This document shows positions 1-7,496 of a stretch of 57,016 nt of DNA, piece by piece. The notes under the pieces were generated by a model. The model made no database searches and was not told the origin of the DNA. It worked only from the letters and a program-made list of their open reading frames with translations. The stretch is from NCBI GenBank assembly GCA_903877125.1, contig CAIRCM010000120.1, positions 1 to 57,016 of the forward strand, read 5' to 3'. How positions within the stretch are numbered: the stretch's first letter is position 1; the number at the start of each line of letters is the position of its first letter. The position numbers were made by a program, and so were the translations under genes. The stretch is from an uncultured Acetobacteraceae bacterium (GTDB taxonomy: Bacteria > Pseudomonadota > Alphaproteobacteria > Acetobacterales > Acetobacteraceae).

Positions 1-177
1 ACCGCCGCCCCCCATCGTCCCCAGTTGACGCCGCTTGGCGTCACCCCCATCGGCGCTGCCTCACCGGCCGCGGGCACCTCGCCCACGGGCCGACGCACGC
101 ACGTGGGCTTTCGGCCAGACGTTGACAGGACCATGACATCCCTCGCATTCATCCATTTTCCACTAGGGACTGAATGT

Positions 178-1380
178 ATGCCCGGTTTCTCCCAACGCCT
201 CAGCCGTGTCGAGGTCGCTGCGTCCGTCGCCATGACCATCAAAGCGCGCCAGTTGCGCGCCGAGGGAAAACCCGTGGTGACGCTCACAACCGGGGAACCC
301 AATTTCGACAGCCCGCCGCATGCCATCGAAGCGGCGCATCAGGCCGCGCTCAAAGGGGACACCAAATACCCGCCGCAGGACGGCACGCCCGCGTTCAAGA
401 AAGCCATCCAGGAAAAATTCAAGCGCGACTCCGGCATCGACTACGCGCTGGACGAAATCTGCGTCGGCAACGGCGGCAAGCAGGTGCTGTTCAACGCCAT
501 CATGTGCACCGTCGATCCGGGTGATGAGGTCGTCATCCCCGTCCCCTCCTGGATCGCCTACGCACAGATGACCCAACTCTGCGAGGGCAAGCCCGTCCTG
601 GTGAACTGCCCGCAGAACAACGGCTTTCGTCCGCGCGCCGAAGATATCGACGCCGCCATCACCCCGAAAACCAAATGGCTGATCCTCAACAGCCCCAACA
701 ACCCCACCGGCGCCGTCTGCACGCGGGAGGATATGGAGGCCATCGCCGCCGTCATGCGCAAACACCCGCATGTCTGGATCCTCTGCGACGACATGTACGA
801 ACACCTGATTTTCTCAGGGGTCGAGCACGCCACGATCGCCCAGGTCGCCCCTGACCTGAAAGACCGGACCCTCACCTGTTCCGGCGTCTCCAAGACCTAC
901 GCCATGACCGGATGGCGCATCGGCTTCGCCGGCGGGCCGAAGAACCTCATCAAGGCGATGGTCAACATGCAGGGACAGGCCACGGCCGGCATCTCCACCG
1001 TCGGCATGGCCGCCGCCGTCGCCGCGCTCAACGGCCCGCAGGATGGCGCCCGAGCCCAGTCGGTCGCCTATCAGCGCCGCCGCGACATCGCCGTGCAGAT
1101 GCTGAACGACTCCAAGGGCATCTCCTGCCACTCCCCCGAAGGCGCCTTCTACGTCTTCCCGAACGTCGCCGGCTGCCTCGGCAAGACCACCGCCGGCGGC
1201 CGCCTGCTGAAAAACGATGAAGACGTGTGCCTCGCTTTGCTCGAAGAACACTACGTCGCCACCGTCCACGGCGCGGCCTACCACATGAGCCCCTATCTCC
1301 GCATCAGCACCGCCACCGAAGACGGCGAGCTGGTCGAGGGACTCAAACGTATACAAACATTCTGCGAGGGTCTGCATTGA
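178..1380 (+). CDS. Class I/II pyridoxal-phosphate aminotransferase (aspartate aminotransferase-like)
   Basis: 400 residues, the usual length for fold-type I aminotransferases of the AspC/AatA group. It should move an amino group between aspartate or another amino acid and a 2-oxoacid in the cytoplasm, using PLP. Visible signatures are the NSPNNPTGA loop, the CDDMYEH stretch, and SGVSKTYAMTGWRIGF, in which Lys239 would form the Schiff base; a late YLRIST supplies the likely carboxylate-binding Arg. An in-frame upstream extension to base 25 exists. The ATG at 178 is preferred because AGGGA lies 8 bases before it and family homology begins there. The gene looks monocistronic. Substrate range cannot be fixed from sequence; aspartate is the best guess. 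Confidence 0.88.
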   Translation: MPGFSQRLSRVEVAASVAMTIKARQLRAEGKPVVTLTTGEPNFDSPPHAIEAAHQAALKGDTKYPPQDGTPAFKKAIQEKFKRDSGIDYALDEICVGNGGKQVLFNAIMCTVDPGDEVVIPVPSWIAYAQMTQLCEGKPVLVNCPQNNGFRPRAEDIDAAITPKTKWLILNSPNNPTGAVCTREDMEAIAAVMRKHPHVWILCDDMYEHLIFSGVEHATIAQVAPDLKDRTLTCSGVSKTYAMTGWRIGFAGGPKNLIKAMVNMQGQATAGISTVGMAAAVAALNGPQDGARAQSVAYQRRRDIAVQMLNDSKGISCHSPEGAFYVFPNVAGCLGKTTAGGRLLKNDEDVCLALLEEHYVATVHGAAYHMSPYLRISTATEDGELVEGLKRIQTFCEGLH

Positions 1381-1476
1381 CAATTTCCCCCGGCTGATCC
1401 CCGGCGAGGCCCTTTATATTTCACCGCACAACAACGCGGAAACGTCCTGACCGGTTTTTTGGAAGGGACCAGGCAA

Positions 1477-1656
1477 ATGCAGTATCAATCCCACTGGCAA
1501 GCCAGCGCCGCCGCGATGGACAGCGCCGTCGAGGGCAACCGCCAGATCGCCGCCGAAATCGGCCGCGCCGCCAAGCGGCAATTCCATGCCGTGGTCGAGT
1601 GGCTGATCGCCACCTACCGCGACATGCCCGAACCGCGCAGCCTCCCGCCGGTTTGA
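1477..1656 (+). CDS. Small conserved-looking protein, 59 aa, copy 1 of a tandem pair
   Basis: I do not recognise a family. The ATG at 1477 follows GGAAGGGA by a normal spacing and gives 59 residues. It aligns without gaps to the equally long product of 1750..1929: both share a Trp at position 7, a Met at 14, EGNR at 19-22, Ile24, EI at 27-28 and His-Ala at 37-38. That pattern supports real coding sequence and a local duplication. The protein is probably mostly helical, has no signal peptide or membrane segment, and ends in a short Pro-rich tail. A start further upstream (1459) is possible but lies before the ribosome-binding site. Confidence 0.7.
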   Translation: MQYQSHWQASAAAMDSAVEGNRQIAAEIGRAAKRQFHAVVEWLIATYRDMPEPRSLPPV

Positions 1657-1749
1657 ACGATTTCTGTTGTGTCCCCGGCGGCGCGGAGTCATGCTGCGTC
1701 GCAACATAGGGAGAAGCGTCCTTAACCGTCACCGGAAAGGACCTCTGCC

Positions 1750-1929
1750 ATGCGCGACCGCAGTTACTGGGACGACGTCGCCGAAGCGATGGAGCTGACA
1801 ATCGAGGGTAACCGTCTGATCGTCGGAGAAATCGCCGCCTGCATCCGCGACGAATGGCACGCCGCCAAGCGCTTTTTGTCAGCCTCGGCGCATGCAGCCC
1901 TCGCCTCTCGGCATCAGCCACGCACCTGA
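1750..1929 (+). CDS. Small conserved-looking protein, 59 aa, copy 2 of a tandem pair
   Basis: 59 codons from ATG 1750, preceded by GGAAAGGA. The product is a gapless paralogue of the protein encoded at 1477..1656: SxxW near the start, a central IEGNRLIVGEI block, then Glu-Trp-His-Ala-Ala-Lys, with an unrelated basic tail. About a third of positions are identical and many more are similar. The 93-base gap between the copies and their separate ribosome-binding sites suggest two independently translated members of one family. No function is known to me; a helical, possibly phasin-like or structural role is only a guess. Confidence 0.68.
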   Translation: MRDRSYWDDVAEAMELTIEGNRLIVGEIAACIRDEWHAAKRFLSASAHAALASRHQPRT

Positions 1930-2071
1930 ACGGATCGGCCCTGCACGCCGCCCCCGTCCGAAACGGACAGGTTCAGCACGTCGTGCATCTGCCACAACTT
2001 GTTCCCGACGCAATCCCGAGCCTTGTCGCTCGACAATTCGTACCCATATCCTATCGCCTGGGGTAAGACCG

Positions 2072-2977
2072 CTACATCCCTGCCACGAACACCTGCTTCG
2101 TCGCATAGGATATCCAGACTGTCTTATCCGCCAACCAATCCGCCCCCAAAAGCATATCCACGATCGGCGTCAGGCGAACTGGCGCCACCCAAAGCGTCGG
2201 ATGCGCCGTGGTCCCGGCCCCTACCCGCAGCGTCGCGAAAACATGTCGTTGCATCGCGATCGTATTGGGTCCCAGGCCATTGACGACCTGGCCCGGATCG
2301 TTCCGCAACTGCGCCGCCGTCAACCCCAGCCGCACCATCCCCGGCGCCGCGATCAGACTGACCCCCGCGCCGGTATCCAGCAGCGCTCGCAATGGCACGC
2401 CATCCACCAGCACCGGCAGCACGAGCGCGCTTTCCATCGGACTTGCGGCCGCCACAGCCGTATACGGCCCGGTCCACGGCAGAAACCGCCCGCCGCATCC
2501 AGCGACACTCATCAACGTCACCAGGCGCCGGGGCACATCCACCACCAGATCGAACACCGACAGAAAATCGCGCCCCAGCAACCCATCGACCGTCAGCCCG
2601 CCCACCCGGCTGTGCGGTAGCGTGCCGACCGTGAAGCTCGTATCGTGCGTCAGCGTATGCCGCTCCAGCTTCACGCCGCCCATCGTCAGCGACCGTGGAT
2701 TGGCGTTGGGCAGCCGCTCCACCCCGCCCACCCCCAGCATCGTCGTCGCCACCCAAGGATCCCGCGCCAACTGCAAGTGCTGCGTCGCCTCCCGCGTCAC
2801 CACCGACCGCGCCGCCCCGGTATCGAGGATGAACACCCCCTCGATCCCGTTCACCACAACCGGCACCAGCAACATCCCCTCAATAACCTGCATTGGCACC
2901 ACCGCCCGCGGTTGCACGACGCACCCACCCCAGACCAATCGTGGCAGCAGCATCAAAACAAAGGCCAGAATCCGCAT
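2072..2977 (-). CDS. Exported two-lobed retropepsin-like aspartic protease
   Basis: 301 residues starting with a hydrophobic export signal (residues 1-18). A Cys at 19 in a VWGGC context could be a lipobox. Two DTG active-site motifs are visible: ILDTGAARSVV (Asp52) and LLDTGAGVSLI (Asp201). Each is followed by a clan-AA style hydrophobic-Gly segment, including DGLLGRDFL near 131-139. Bacterial relatives usually carry one DTG and act as dimers; here two lobes in one chain would give a pepsin-like internal dimer. The predicted role is peptide-bond cleavage in the periplasm or outer membrane; the substrate is unknown. It is transcribed away from the divergent phosphotransferase operon. Confidence 0.8.
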   Translation of the reverse strand: MRILAFVLMLLPRLVWGGCVVQPRAVVPMQVIEGMLLVPVVVNGIEGVFILDTGAARSVVTREATQHLQLARDPWVATTMLGVGGVERLPNANPRSLTMGGVKLERHTLTHDTSFTVGTLPHSRVGGLTVDGLLGRDFLSVFDLVVDVPRRLVTLMSVAGCGGRFLPWTGPYTAVAAASPMESALVLPVLVDGVPLRALLDTGAGVSLIAAPGMVRLGLTAAQLRNDPGQVVNGLGPNTIAMQRHVFATLRVGAGTTAHPTLWVAPVRLTPIVDMLLGADWLADKTVWISYATKQVFVAGM

Positions 2978-3051
2978 CAGCGCCCTTCTGTATCCTCAGG
3001 AGCGAATCCGCTATCTCTACCCCGTCGCAAGCGATGCCGACAGGAGGAAGC

Positions 3052-4110
3052 GTGCCCAACGATTTGCGTACCGCCGGAGAAAGCGTCCCCTTGAACTGGG
3101 ACGCCGTGCGCGCCTACCTGGCCAACCACGGCCTGACACTCGACTCCGACCCGCCGCCGCGCCAGTTCGCCGGCGGCCTCGCCAACCTCAACTACCTCAT
3201 CCATTTGAACGGCCAGCCCGCCGTTCTCCGGCGCCCGCCGATGGGCGAACTGCCCGCCGGTGCCTACGATATGGCGCGTGAGTTCCGCATCCTCTCCCGC
3301 CTGCCCGACGCCCTGCCCTTCATCGCCCGCGGCCTGCATCTCTGCGACGACCCCACGATCATCGGCCAGCGCTTCCAGATCATCGAGTATCGTCCCGGCC
3401 TGGTGATCCGCGAACACATGCCGCCGGAACTCGCCAACCGTCCCGAAATCGGCGCCCGCCTCTCCAAAATGCTGCTGGAAACCATCGTCGCCATTCACGC
3501 CGTGGATACCAAAGCCGTCGGCCTGGACGATCTCGGCCGGCCCGAGGGCTTCCTGGCACGCGGTGTGTCCGGCTGGCGCAAACGCGGCCTCGCGGCCAAA
3601 GAGGACGGCACCGACGCCCTGCATCGCGACGTCGGCGCATGGCTGGACAGGCATATCGTCCCCGACGGCAAACCCGGCCTGCTGCATAACGACTTCAAGC
3701 TGAACAACATCATTATCGATCCCGACACGTTCGCGCCCCGGGCGGTGGTGGACTGGGACCAGGGCACAAGGGGCGACCCGCTGTTCGATTTTGCCACGCT
3801 GCTCAGCTACTGGACCCATGCGGATGACCCCTGGGCGATGCACGACATGGAGCAAATGCCGTCGGTCGAGGGCTGCTTCGGCGCCCGCCAGGACGCGGTC
3901 GCGGCTTACGGACGACTGTCAGGCCGCGACATGTCCGACTTCCTGTTCTACCGCGTGCTGGCATTGTACAAGCTGTCGGTGATCTTTTTGCAGTTGGGTT
4001 TGCGCTATCGCATGGGCGCCACCACCGAACCCCGCTACGCCCCGCTGACCGGTATCGGCACCGGCATCCTCGAATTCACCCACGAAATCGCCCAAGGACG
4101 CGCGTTCTAA
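3052..4110 (+). CDS. APH-family phosphotransferase, probable hydroxyacyl-CoA kinase (LvaA/ACAD10-11 kinase-like)
   Basis: 352 residues of the aminoglycoside/choline phosphotransferase fold. HNDFKLNN contains the catalytic Asp and a metal-binding Asn, and VVDWDQGTRGDP is the DFG-like metal site. The GTG at 3052 is chosen because AGGAGG ends 4 bases before it; an in-frame ATG at 3034 lies upstream of that site. Its stop overlaps the ATG of the acyl-CoA dehydrogenase by one base, so the two are translationally coupled. Kinases of this type paired with ACAD10/11-like dehydrogenases phosphorylate 4-hydroxyacyl-CoA (known for Pseudomonas LvaA and for mammalian ACAD10/11). Assigning that reaction here is inference. 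Antibiotic resistance is unlikely in this context. Confidence 0.82.
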   Translation: MPNDLRTAGESVPLNWDAVRAYLANHGLTLDSDPPPRQFAGGLANLNYLIHLNGQPAVLRRPPMGELPAGAYDMAREFRILSRLPDALPFIARGLHLCDDPTIIGQRFQIIEYRPGLVIREHMPPELANRPEIGARLSKMLLETIVAIHAVDTKAVGLDDLGRPEGFLARGVSGWRKRGLAAKEDGTDALHRDVGAWLDRHIVPDGKPGLLHNDFKLNNIIIDPDTFAPRAVVDWDQGTRGDPLFDFATLLSYWTHADDPWAMHDMEQMPSVEGCFGARQDAVAAYGRLSGRDMSDFLFYRVLALYKLSVIFLQLGLRYRMGATTEPRYAPLTGIGTGILEFTHEIAQGRAF

Positions 4111-5279
4111 TGGACTTCTCCCTCTCCCCCGAACTCCTCGAACTCCAACAACGCACCCGCAAGTTCATCCGCGAGAAAATCGTCCCCCTGGAAGGCGACA
4201 ACCGCCAAACCCACCACGGCCCCACCGAGGAATTCCGCCGCGAACTCGTCGCCCTCGCCGCCGCCGAGGGCCTGGTCGCCCCCCATGTCGGCACCGAATA
4301 CGGCGGCATGGGCCTCAACCACGTCGCCAAGGCCATCGTGTTCGAGGAAGCCGGCTACTCCCTCCTCGGCCCCGTCGCGATGCATATCTTCGCCCCCGAT
4401 GAGGGCAACATGCATTTGCTCGAACAGGTCGCCTCGCATGAACAAAAAGAACGCTGGCTAAGGCCTCTAGCCTCCGGGGCCACCCGTTCCTGCTTCTGCA
4501 TGACCGAACCTGCCCCCGGCGCCGGCTCCGACCCCGCGGCGATGAACACCACCGCGGTCAAGGACGGCAACCACTACGTCATCAACGGTACCAAATGGTT
4601 CATCACCGGTGCCTACGGCGCCGCCTTCGCCATCATCATGGCCAAGGATGAGGACGGCCACGCCACCATGTTCCTCGCCGACATGGACACGCCGGGCATC
4701 GAGATCGTCCGCGCCATGGACAGCCTCGACAGCGCCTTCGCCGGCGGCCACGCGGTGGTCAAATTCAACAACGTCCGCATCCCCGCCTCCGACATCCTCG
4801 GCGAACCCGGCAAAGGCTTCCGCTACGCCCAGGTCCGCCTCGCCCCAGCCCGCCTCACCCACTGCATGCGCTGGCTCGGCGCCGCCATCCGAGCGCACGA
4901 GATTGCAACGGGTTATGCCCTGAAACGCGAGGTCTTCGGGCACAAGCTGATCGAGCATGAAGGTGTCGGCTTCCAACTCGCCGACAATGAAATGGACATC
5001 CGCATGTCCCGCCTGTCGATCTGGCACACTGCCTCCCTCCTCGACAACGGCGGCCGCGGCACGGTGGAATCGTCGATGTCGAAGGTCTTCTGCTCCGAAG
5101 CCATCTGGCGCGTCGTCGACCGCTGCGTCCAGGTCCTCGGCGGCCAAGGCGTCACCGGCGAGACCTTGGTCGCCCGCATCTTCAACGAGGTCCGCGGCTT
5201 CCGCATCTACGACGGCCCCTCCGAGGTACACCGCTGGTCCATCGCCCAACGCATCGCCCGCAACGGCGCCAACTGGTAA
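4110..5279 (+). CDS. Acyl-CoA dehydrogenase, ACAD10/11-like
   Basis: 389 residues, full length for an FAD-dependent acyl-CoA dehydrogenase. Seen in order: an N-terminal helical domain, the substrate/FAD strand region with CMTEPAPGAGSDPAAMNTTA, TKWFITGAYGA in the beta domain, and the C-terminal helical domain with QVLGGQGVTGE. The end reads IYDGPSEVHRWSIAQR, where typical medium-chain enzymes have YEGT. The DGPxEVH form with Asp in the catalytic-base position is the pattern I associate with ACAD10/11 and FadE-like partners of APH kinases. Such enzymes convert phosphorylated 4-hydroxyacyl-CoA to an enoyl-CoA. It overlaps the upstream kinase by one base and is followed after 40 bases by an SDR. 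Confidence 0.88.
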   Translation: MDFSLSPELLELQQRTRKFIREKIVPLEGDNRQTHHGPTEEFRRELVALAAAEGLVAPHVGTEYGGMGLNHVAKAIVFEEAGYSLLGPVAMHIFAPDEGNMHLLEQVASHEQKERWLRPLASGATRSCFCMTEPAPGAGSDPAAMNTTAVKDGNHYVINGTKWFITGAYGAAFAIIMAKDEDGHATMFLADMDTPGIEIVRAMDSLDSAFAGGHAVVKFNNVRIPASDILGEPGKGFRYAQVRLAPARLTHCMRWLGAAIRAHEIATGYALKREVFGHKLIEHEGVGFQLADNEMDIRMSRLSIWHTASLLDNGGRGTVESSMSKVFCSEAIWRVVDRCVQVLGGQGVTGETLVARIFNEVRGFRIYDGPSEVHRWSIAQRIARNGANW

Positions 5280-5319
5280 CCGCTGCCGCCCCATCACAGC
5301 CAGACATCCAGGACCCCGC

Positions 5320-6072
5320 ATGCCCTCTACCGACTTCGACCTCACCGGTAAAATTTGCGTCGTCACCGGCGGCGGCCGAGGTATCGGCCGAGGCATGGCC
5401 GAGGGCCTGGTTCGCAACGGTGCCACCGTCATCATCGCCGGCCGCACCCAGGCAACCCTTGACGAAGCCGCCGCCAGTCTCGGGCAAGGGGCCTGGGGCT
5501 TCGCGACCGACGTCGCCAAAGAAGATGACGTCATCGCGCTTCGCGACGCCGTCCTTGCCCGCCACGGTCAGATCGACGTCCTGGTCAACAATGCCGGTGT
5601 CGATCCGATCTTCAAGCAGATCGAGCGCACCTCGCTCGCCGAATGGCAGCACATCATCGACATCAACCTGACCGGCCTGTTCCTCTGCTGCAAATACCTC
5701 GGCGGCGCGATGAAACAGGGCGGATCGGTCATCAACGTCAGTTCGCTCGCCGGCCATGTCGGCCTCGTCCGCTCGGTTCCCTACTGTGCCTCCAAAGGCG
5801 GTGCGGAGCTGCTGACTAAAGCGCTGGCGATCGACTGGGCCGAGCGCGGCGTGCGCGTCAATACGCTGGCGCCGGGGTGGGTCGATACCGATCTGACTCA
5901 CCAATTGCTGGAACATGACGTCCACGGCCAACGCATGCTCGCCGGCACGCCGATGGGCCGCTTCGGCACGCCGCGCGACATGGCCGGCGGCGTGGTGTTC
6001 CTGGCGTCCGATGCGTCGGCGTTCATGACTGGCCAGAGTCTGGTGATCGATGGGGGTTGGACGGCGGCTTAA
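5320..6072 (+). CDS. Short-chain dehydrogenase/reductase (SDR family oxidoreductase)
   Basis: 250 residues of a classical SDR. TGGGRGIGRG (about residues 16-25) binds NAD(P), NNAG is at about residue 90, an Asn-Ser pair leads into the catalytic Ser (NVSSLAG), and YCASK gives the catalytic Tyr and Lys. The C-terminal GQSLVIDGGW is typical. The ATG at 5320 begins where homology starts. It is the third gene of the kinase/dehydrogenase operon, so it probably oxidises or reduces a hydroxyacyl or ketoacyl intermediate; the exact substrate cannot be told from sequence. Confidence 0.88.
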   Translation: MPSTDFDLTGKICVVTGGGRGIGRGMAEGLVRNGATVIIAGRTQATLDEAAASLGQGAWGFATDVAKEDDVIALRDAVLARHGQIDVLVNNAGVDPIFKQIERTSLAEWQHIIDINLTGLFLCCKYLGGAMKQGGSVINVSSLAGHVGLVRSVPYCASKGGAELLTKALAIDWAERGVRVNTLAPGWVDTDLTHQLLEHDVHGQRMLAGTPMGRFGTPRDMAGGVVFLASDASAFMTGQSLVIDGGWTAA

Positions 6073-6113
6073 ATTTTCTCCTTTTCTTCCCAGCCGACTG
6101 GAAGAATCCGGCA

Positions 6114-6374
6114 ATGATCACCATCTCTCTCCCCGACTCGCTCCAGGCATTCGTCGACAACGAAGTGGCCACCAAAGGCTTCGCCAACGTGAGTGCCTAT
6201 TTCCAGAACCTCCTCCGCGAAGCCCAATCCAAGGCCCACGACGCGCGGCTTGAGGCGTTGCTGCTGGAGGGCCTGGCCTCCAAATCCATGCCCATTGGCG
6301 CCGAATGGCGTGCCGCCCTGGAGAGCCAGGTTACGGCCATCCTCGTCAAACACGCCGACCGCCCAAAGCCGTGA
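6114..6374 (+). CDS. parD: ParD-family (CC2985-type) antitoxin
   Basis: 86 residues. It opens with ITISLPDSLQAFVDNEV followed by a helix containing SAYFQNLLREAQ, the ribbon-helix-helix pattern of ParD antitoxins, which dimerise and bind their own promoter. The C-terminal half is charged and would wrap around the toxin. The stop codon overlaps the GTG start of the ParE-like gene (GTGA), the usual coupling in these modules. It starts 41 bases after the SDR, so the pair sits inside a metabolic gene run rather than under an obvious promoter of its own. Confidence 0.85.
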   Translation: MITISLPDSLQAFVDNEVATKGFANVSAYFQNLLREAQSKAHDARLEALLLEGLASKSMPIGAEWRAALESQVTAILVKHADRPKP

Positions 6375-6688
6375 CCCCGTCGATCCGCCAGTCGGCCGAA
6401 GACGACATCCTTCACCATCTCGGGCGTTACGCCGCGCAACGCTTGCCCAAGATTGCCCGCCGTTTTCACGACGCGATCATGACCGCCGTCGACGCCCTCG
6501 CCCTAATACCCGAAACCGGTCCGCCGCACCCGGTCATGAACCCAACGCTCACCGGACTGCGCCGCTGTCCCGTGAAGGGCTTCGACGAATATTGGATCTA
6601 CTACCTCGCGCAGTCCGATACGTTGGAAATCCTGCGCGTTCTGCACACCAGGCGCGACATCGAGCAAAACCTGCCAAGAACGGAATGA
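6371..6688 (+). CDS. parE: ParE-family toxin (RelE/ParE superfamily)
   Basis: 105 residues from GTG 6371, overlapping the antitoxin stop by four bases. The sequence shows the ParE order: an N-terminal helical pair with DDILHHLGRYAAQRLPKIARRF, a central PETGPPHPVMNPTLTGLRRCPV segment that precedes the core strands, then YWIYYLAQSDTLEILRVLHTRRD, the conserved strand and hairpin near the C-terminus. ParE toxins usually poison DNA gyrase; some relatives are translational. All core blocks appear intact, so an active toxin is plausible. The next gene begins four bases after its stop. Confidence 0.85.
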   Translation: MTPSIRQSAEDDILHHLGRYAAQRLPKIARRFHDAIMTAVDALALIPETGPPHPVMNPTLTGLRRCPVKGFDEYWIYYLAQSDTLEILRVLHTRRDIEQNLPRTE

Positions 6689-6692
6689 CACA

Positions 6693-7436
6693 ATGACCAA
6701 AACAGCCGCGATCACCGGCGCCGCCTCTGGAATCGGTCTGGCCGCGACCCAACGCCTTCTCACGGAAGGTTGGACTGTCTACGCCCTCGACCGCGCCGCC
6801 CAACCCGCTTCCACCGACAGCTTCCACCCCATCCACTGCGACGTCGCCGACGCCACCAGCGTCACCGCCGCGTTCGCCGCCATCGCCACCCCTCTCAACG
6901 CCCTCATCTGCTGCGCCGGCGTCCTGCGCACCGGCCTGATGGAGGACATGTCGATCGAGGATTTCGATCTCGTCCTCAACATCAACACCCGCGGCACCTT
7001 CCTCTGCGCCCAAAAGGCCCTGCCCCTGCTCCGCGCCGCCGCCACGCCGGACAACCCCTCCCGGGTCATCCTGCTCTCGTCTCTCGCGGCACTCCGCCCC
7101 AAGGTGGTCTCCGGCGCCTACGCCGCGTCCAAAGCAGCCGTCACCCAGCTCACCCGGGTGATGGCCGCCGAGTGGGCCCCCTCCGGCGTCCTGGTCAACG
7201 CCCTCGCGCCCGGAACCGTCGACACGCCCATGGTTCGCGCCGTATCCGACCCCACCGCATCCAAGGGCTACCGCCCCTCCGGCGTGTCCCCGGTCGGCCG
7301 CATCGCCCAGCCCGAGGACGTCGTCGACGTCATGGCCTTCCTTCTGAGCGACGGCGCGAGATACCTCGCCGGCGCGACCATACCGGTTGACGGCGGCACC
7401 GGCGCGGCCTTCATCCCGGTCGGCTCGAACATGTGA
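6693..7436 (+). CDS. Short-chain dehydrogenase/reductase (SDR family oxidoreductase)
   Basis: 247 residues. TGAASGIGLA near residues 9-18 is the dinucleotide-binding motif, CCAG replaces the usual NNAG, SSLAALRPK carries the catalytic Ser, and YAASK the Tyr-Lys pair. The C-terminus has LAGATIPVDGG, typical of 3-oxoacyl-ACP reductase/glucose dehydrogenase-type SDRs. It starts four bases after parE, so it is probably co-transcribed with the toxin-antitoxin pair and the upstream SDR operon. The substrate is unknown. It is only distantly similar to the SDR at 5320..6072. Confidence 0.87.
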   Translation: MTKTAAITGAASGIGLAATQRLLTEGWTVYALDRAAQPASTDSFHPIHCDVADATSVTAAFAAIATPLNALICCAGVLRTGLMEDMSIEDFDLVLNINTRGTFLCAQKALPLLRAAATPDNPSRVILLSSLAALRPKVVSGAYAASKAAVTQLTRVMAAEWAPSGVLVNALAPGTVDTPMVRAVSDPTASKGYRPSGVSPVGRIAQPEDVVDVMAFLLSDGARYLAGATIPVDGGTGAAFIPVGSNM

Positions 7437-7496
7437 GGGGCGTCGCCCGCGCAGCGTTCCTCCTCCGATTAGTGCTCTTCGATTGGACGCTCCACC

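Noticed and set aside
122-150. TTGACA at 122-127 as a -35 box for the aminotransferase
   Set aside because: No acceptable -10 hexamer lies 16-18 bases later; a TTGACA alone is common in this composition.
3052-4110. Antibiotic-resistance kinase (aminoglycoside phosphotransferase)
   Set aside because: Fold agrees, but coupling to an acyl-CoA dehydrogenase and absence of resistance or mobile genes favour an acyl-CoA role.
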